Shown here: positions 61,042-64,000 of the stretch, piece by piece
How positions within the stretch are numbered: the first letter of the stretch is position 1
How the letters are laid out: every line of letters begins with the position of its first letter
Assembly (NCBI RefSeq): GCF_040436345.1
Contig: NC_133236.1
Location: forward strand, 10,194,165 to 10,258,164
Source of the DNA: Pagrus major
Taxonomy: Eukaryota; Chordata; Actinopteri; Spariformes; Sparidae
Length of the DNA: 64,000 nt
Direction of reading: 5' to 3'
Translations under genes and position numbers: made by a program
Notes under the pieces: generated by a model
The model's input: only the letters and a program-made list of their open reading frames with translations
Database searches by the model: none
What the model was told of the DNA's origin: nothing

Positions 61042-63200
61042 TTAGTACTTCGTTGTTTCAATAAGGATGACTGCCACAGCCGCCGCCACTGACAGCAACG
61101 AAAAAAAAACTACTAGAAAAATAACAATCTTCTTCTGATAGTCCGTCAACCCTAAATTAAAGAAAAACAGAGAAATTAGTCATCTGGTATTATTTACGAC
61201 TCAAAAAAATGATTTTGTTCACATATTAGAGTAATTCAACCAATTTCATTGTTTGTTAAAGCAGGAAACTAAAGAAAAATGGAATGTTTCTTTACACTCT
61301 GGGTTTAATTTCATAGTTTTCTCATCAGTCTTGTTTTGTTTATTTCTTCTAACCTGGTTTACTCAGAAACAGCACTAGCACAATAGCATGGTGTCACACC
61401 AAGGTTTTCACCGCCAAATAGGTGGTTTTCACAATATATGAACCAGTTGTCTGACAGCATGCGTTGCTTAACACATCCCTGTATCTCTGGGAGATGTGTC
61501 ACAATACTGTAATGTCTTACTTCGATAAAACACCTTGAAAAAATACCAATATATGTTACCATTTTCGATACCACAGGGATAAATTGACACAACATTTAGG
61601 GCATCTGAAATGAGTTATAACATCATAACAAAATGAAAAGAATGAGACGACTGCTGAAAAGAAGACAGCTGAGCAGTGAGTGAGAGGAGACAGGCTTATG
61701 TGGACACCACAGTGGTGATTGTGAGAAAGCAAGAAAGCAGAGAAAATGAGTATGGGAACCCTTTCAAATATTCAGAGTTGATGTGTATCGAGGAGTCAAG
61801 TGTTAACGTTCATGACACGAATGATGGCCCCAACTATGAAATCAGACCAAATACCAAACCTTCTATTGTTGTTGTTCTATTGTTCTACTGTTTTTTTCTA
61901 TGTTTATACTTTTGTCCATTCATGTGTTATTGTCTATTCTGTATTTTTCTATTTTTCATCTCTATTTATATTTATATTTTATCTTTCAATTATGTTTAGT
62001 ATTGTTTGTTGTCTTGCACCTACATACCACAGCAAATTCCTCTTATGTGAAAACTTAATTGTCAATAAAAAAAAAAAAAAAATCTGTTTCTGATTCAATA
62101 AATATGAAAGTCAGAATTATTGAGAGTGCACTCTGGTATGCTTTAATAACCAATTATATATTTTCAGGCTAAATTGACTTTTAACCATGAAACCACAGGC
62201 TCAGTCCTTTATTCTAACATGCTTCAGTGGGTTGTTATCTGACCTTCAGCTTTAAGTTTTCTTTTGAATTGCACATACATAAGGTTTGATAAAATCAGAT
62301 GATAAAAAAAATAAAAGATGGAAGGACGCATTTTTTTCCTCCTCCAGTTTCAAACAGATTCCTGTCCACATCAACGGTATGAAAACGCAAACGCAGGCTG
62401 TTAAGCACACACCAAAGCAACAGGTGGCGATCAAATCTCTACTGTAAGGTCACGTTGGCCAATCAGAAGCCTGCTAAACAAAGGAGACAAGCCCAAAAAA
62501 AACGGTTTTCCTGTCTACACATAAACACTGAAAATTTTTGAAACGCATAGAAAAAGCTTTGTTGAAAGAAATACCCCCATACAAGTGTACAGGGCCTCAT
62601 ATTCACTCCAATTGAGCTTAAGGGTGGATTTTTGCACAGACTGGGGACTGGATTTATATTTACACAGCATCCCAACTTTTTGGATTACAGTTGTACTAGA
62701 AAAGCATGACTTCACAGCAAGTATAGATGGACCAATAACTTTTTAAATGTGCATATGGTCATGTGAGTGAAGTTTAAATATAAGAAATATGATATTCATA
62801 GTTACATTCACACTCACAATTGATGATGTCATTCCAGGTAGGGACCAGAAGGAAATGAAGAAAAAGAGAAAATGTATAAGTAACAATAGTTAATGACCTA
62901 ATAATGAAGCTGTTTCATTTGCAATATTTGAGAGGTGAAATTGATTGTGTGTGAGCCTGATTGTATTAGATGAGTAAATCATTACCCTGTGAATATAAGA
63001 TGGATAAGATTGGACAAGGAACTGCGCGACCTCACGCCCTGCCTTTTTATTGAGCTTACACCAAGGGAATTTGCCCTCATGGAACAGAACATCAACAGTG
63101 AGGTGCACATTCGGGTCGTCCACCAGTCTTCTGCTTTCAGCTACAACCTGCTTATGATCGTCGGTGTGATGCATCACCACCAGAATCGTTAGTTTGCCAA
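61042..63200 (-). CDS. Family copy G6 (partial, cut by window end)
   Basis: Exon B (63200-62986; KLTILVVMHHTDDHKQVVAE, VHLTVDVLFHEGKFPWCKLN) and exon D (61151-61042; KKIVIFLVVFFSLLSVAAAV, VILIETTKY) are in frame. Exon C (62845-62818; VPTWNDIIN) aligns base for base, but its acceptor is TG instead of AG. Exon A must lie past 64,000: the sequence at 63,880-64,000 matches that found about 250 bp before exon A of G1. Exon B is 12 nt longer than in the other copies and diverges most, so G6 is the oldest branch seen here. If exon C is skipped, exon B joins D out of phase and stops at once (GGT TGA), giving a soluble form. Confidence 0.65.
61620..62085 (+). pseudogene. Retrotransposed sequence with poly(A), plus strand
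   Basis: An intronless stretch inside a G6 intron. An open frame contains DTTVVIVRKQESRENEYGNP and SSVNVHDTNDGPNYEIRPNT, followed by a T-rich 3' part, then AATAAA running into a 16-base A-run at 62,066. It looks like a processed copy of a mRNA 3' region or a LINE 3' tail; the tail resembles common fish LINE ends (TTCTGATTC after the A-run). The source is not recognised. Confidence 0.45.
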
Positions 63201-64000
63201 CTGTGAGTATAGAGATAACACAGCCAAATGAGTCAGAATCACTTGGGGACAGCAGAAGACTTAAATCAAACTTATATTACAACCTAGTTGATATGTAGAA
63301 TTTATTTTATTTAATTTGCCTCTTTACACATCTATCAGATACGGAGCAACATTAGCATTCATTTGGAGTTCCTGTCCGTCTAATAAATATAAGTAGAATA
63401 TTCAGCTCTGCTTTGGTCTCCATCAACTCCTGAGAAAAATATCCAGCTCCTGAGCTGCTAAATGTTCACCTGTGTTCTCCAGCTCATCTCTGCCATTTGG
63501 TGCTGGGCAGGTAGAATACAGTTGGCTTATTAAAGGTTTTTCACTAAAAACTGCTGTCGGCTTCATCTGGAGAGAAGGTGTGGTGAGAGTTAACAGGAAA
63601 GTCAAGGGCTGTAAAACCAAAGCAGTGATCTGAAAGATTTGACGGTAACTGCAGAGCTGGTTTGTAATTATCCATGAATTCATTACTGTGAGACAACACC
63701 AGTTTTCTGCCTGGAGATGAATGAAATTTAAATTGTGGTGCTCACCCCACAGAAAAATTACATTTAAATCTGTTCCCAGAAACTGTCTCAATAATATAGG
63801 ATTATCTACATAACTGTGAAGACATCAGAGGAAATATCTCTTTAATAGAAAGTCAGTTTCAGCCAGTCAACATGTGCTGCTTTTAGAGGCAGTATTCATC
63901 CTCCTTATGTAGGGCTCAGCCACACCAGCATTTACAACAGCCCAGTTTTAGACTGAAATCAATTAATATTAATGAACTGACAATATAGAGGCTTGAGGGG
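63201..64000. other. G6 intron between exons A and B
   Basis: No coding feature. The end of the window (from about 63,880) is homologous to 28,100-28,220 in G1, just before exon A. Confidence 0.6.

Overview
The window is nuclear DNA of a vertebrate, almost certainly a teleost fish. It has short phase-1 exons separated by AT-rich introns, (GT)n and (TTTC)n microsatellites, and a typical fish transposon load (L1/Tx1-like LINEs, hAT, Harbinger, Tc1/mariner, a tRNA-derived SINE). Nothing prokaryotic is present.

Left part (1 to about 23.5 kb): the triadin gene (trdn) on the minus strand. I could chain 16 exons, plus one probable extra exon, from an initiator exon at 23,033 (MTEAVEG, compare mammalian MTEITAEG) to a stop at 122. 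All internal joins are phase 1 and the summed coding length is divisible by three. The N-terminal transmembrane exon and the following exon are clearly triadin. The luminal part is unusual: one 1,989-nt exon encodes about 663 residues that are mostly Glu and Asp, and the C-terminus is rich in Pro and Tyr. Intron 1 (about 10 kb) holds an L1-like element, a hAT element with an 8-bp target duplication, and a diverged local duplication.

Right part (about 23.8 to 64 kb): a tandem array, all on the minus strand, of a six-exon gene family I do not recognise by name. Exons of every copy join in frame with the same phases. Each copy predicts a protein of about 180-195 residues: a short N-terminus, an alternating strand/helix domain split over two large exons (A and B), a tiny linker exon (C), and a last exon (D) with a single C-terminal hydrophobic segment, so a tail-anchored membrane protein. 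Copies are G1 (26.2-29.5 kb), G2+G3 (33.3-39.2 kb), G4 (49.0-52.0 kb), G5 (55.8-59.85 kb) and partial G6 (61.0 kb to beyond the window). G2 and G3 arose by a 2.43-kb tandem duplication that removed G2's first exons. Because the A-B-C module starts and ends in phase 1, the pair can be read as one gene with two modules. An IRF/ISRE-like motif sits about 50 nt upstream of the start in intact copies, so interferon control is a reasonable hypothesis.

The array has been broken and dated by insertions. A structurally full-length L1-like element (39,822-45,381) with a 14-bp target duplication has an uninterrupted paralogous site at about 30,050. A Harbinger element (24,013-25,200) has empty paralogous sites near 30,255 and 45,545. 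Extra last exons, exon fragments, a lost start codon and mutated splice acceptors show ongoing birth and death of copies. Coordinates of exons were placed by eye from splice consensus, reading frame and paralogue comparison.
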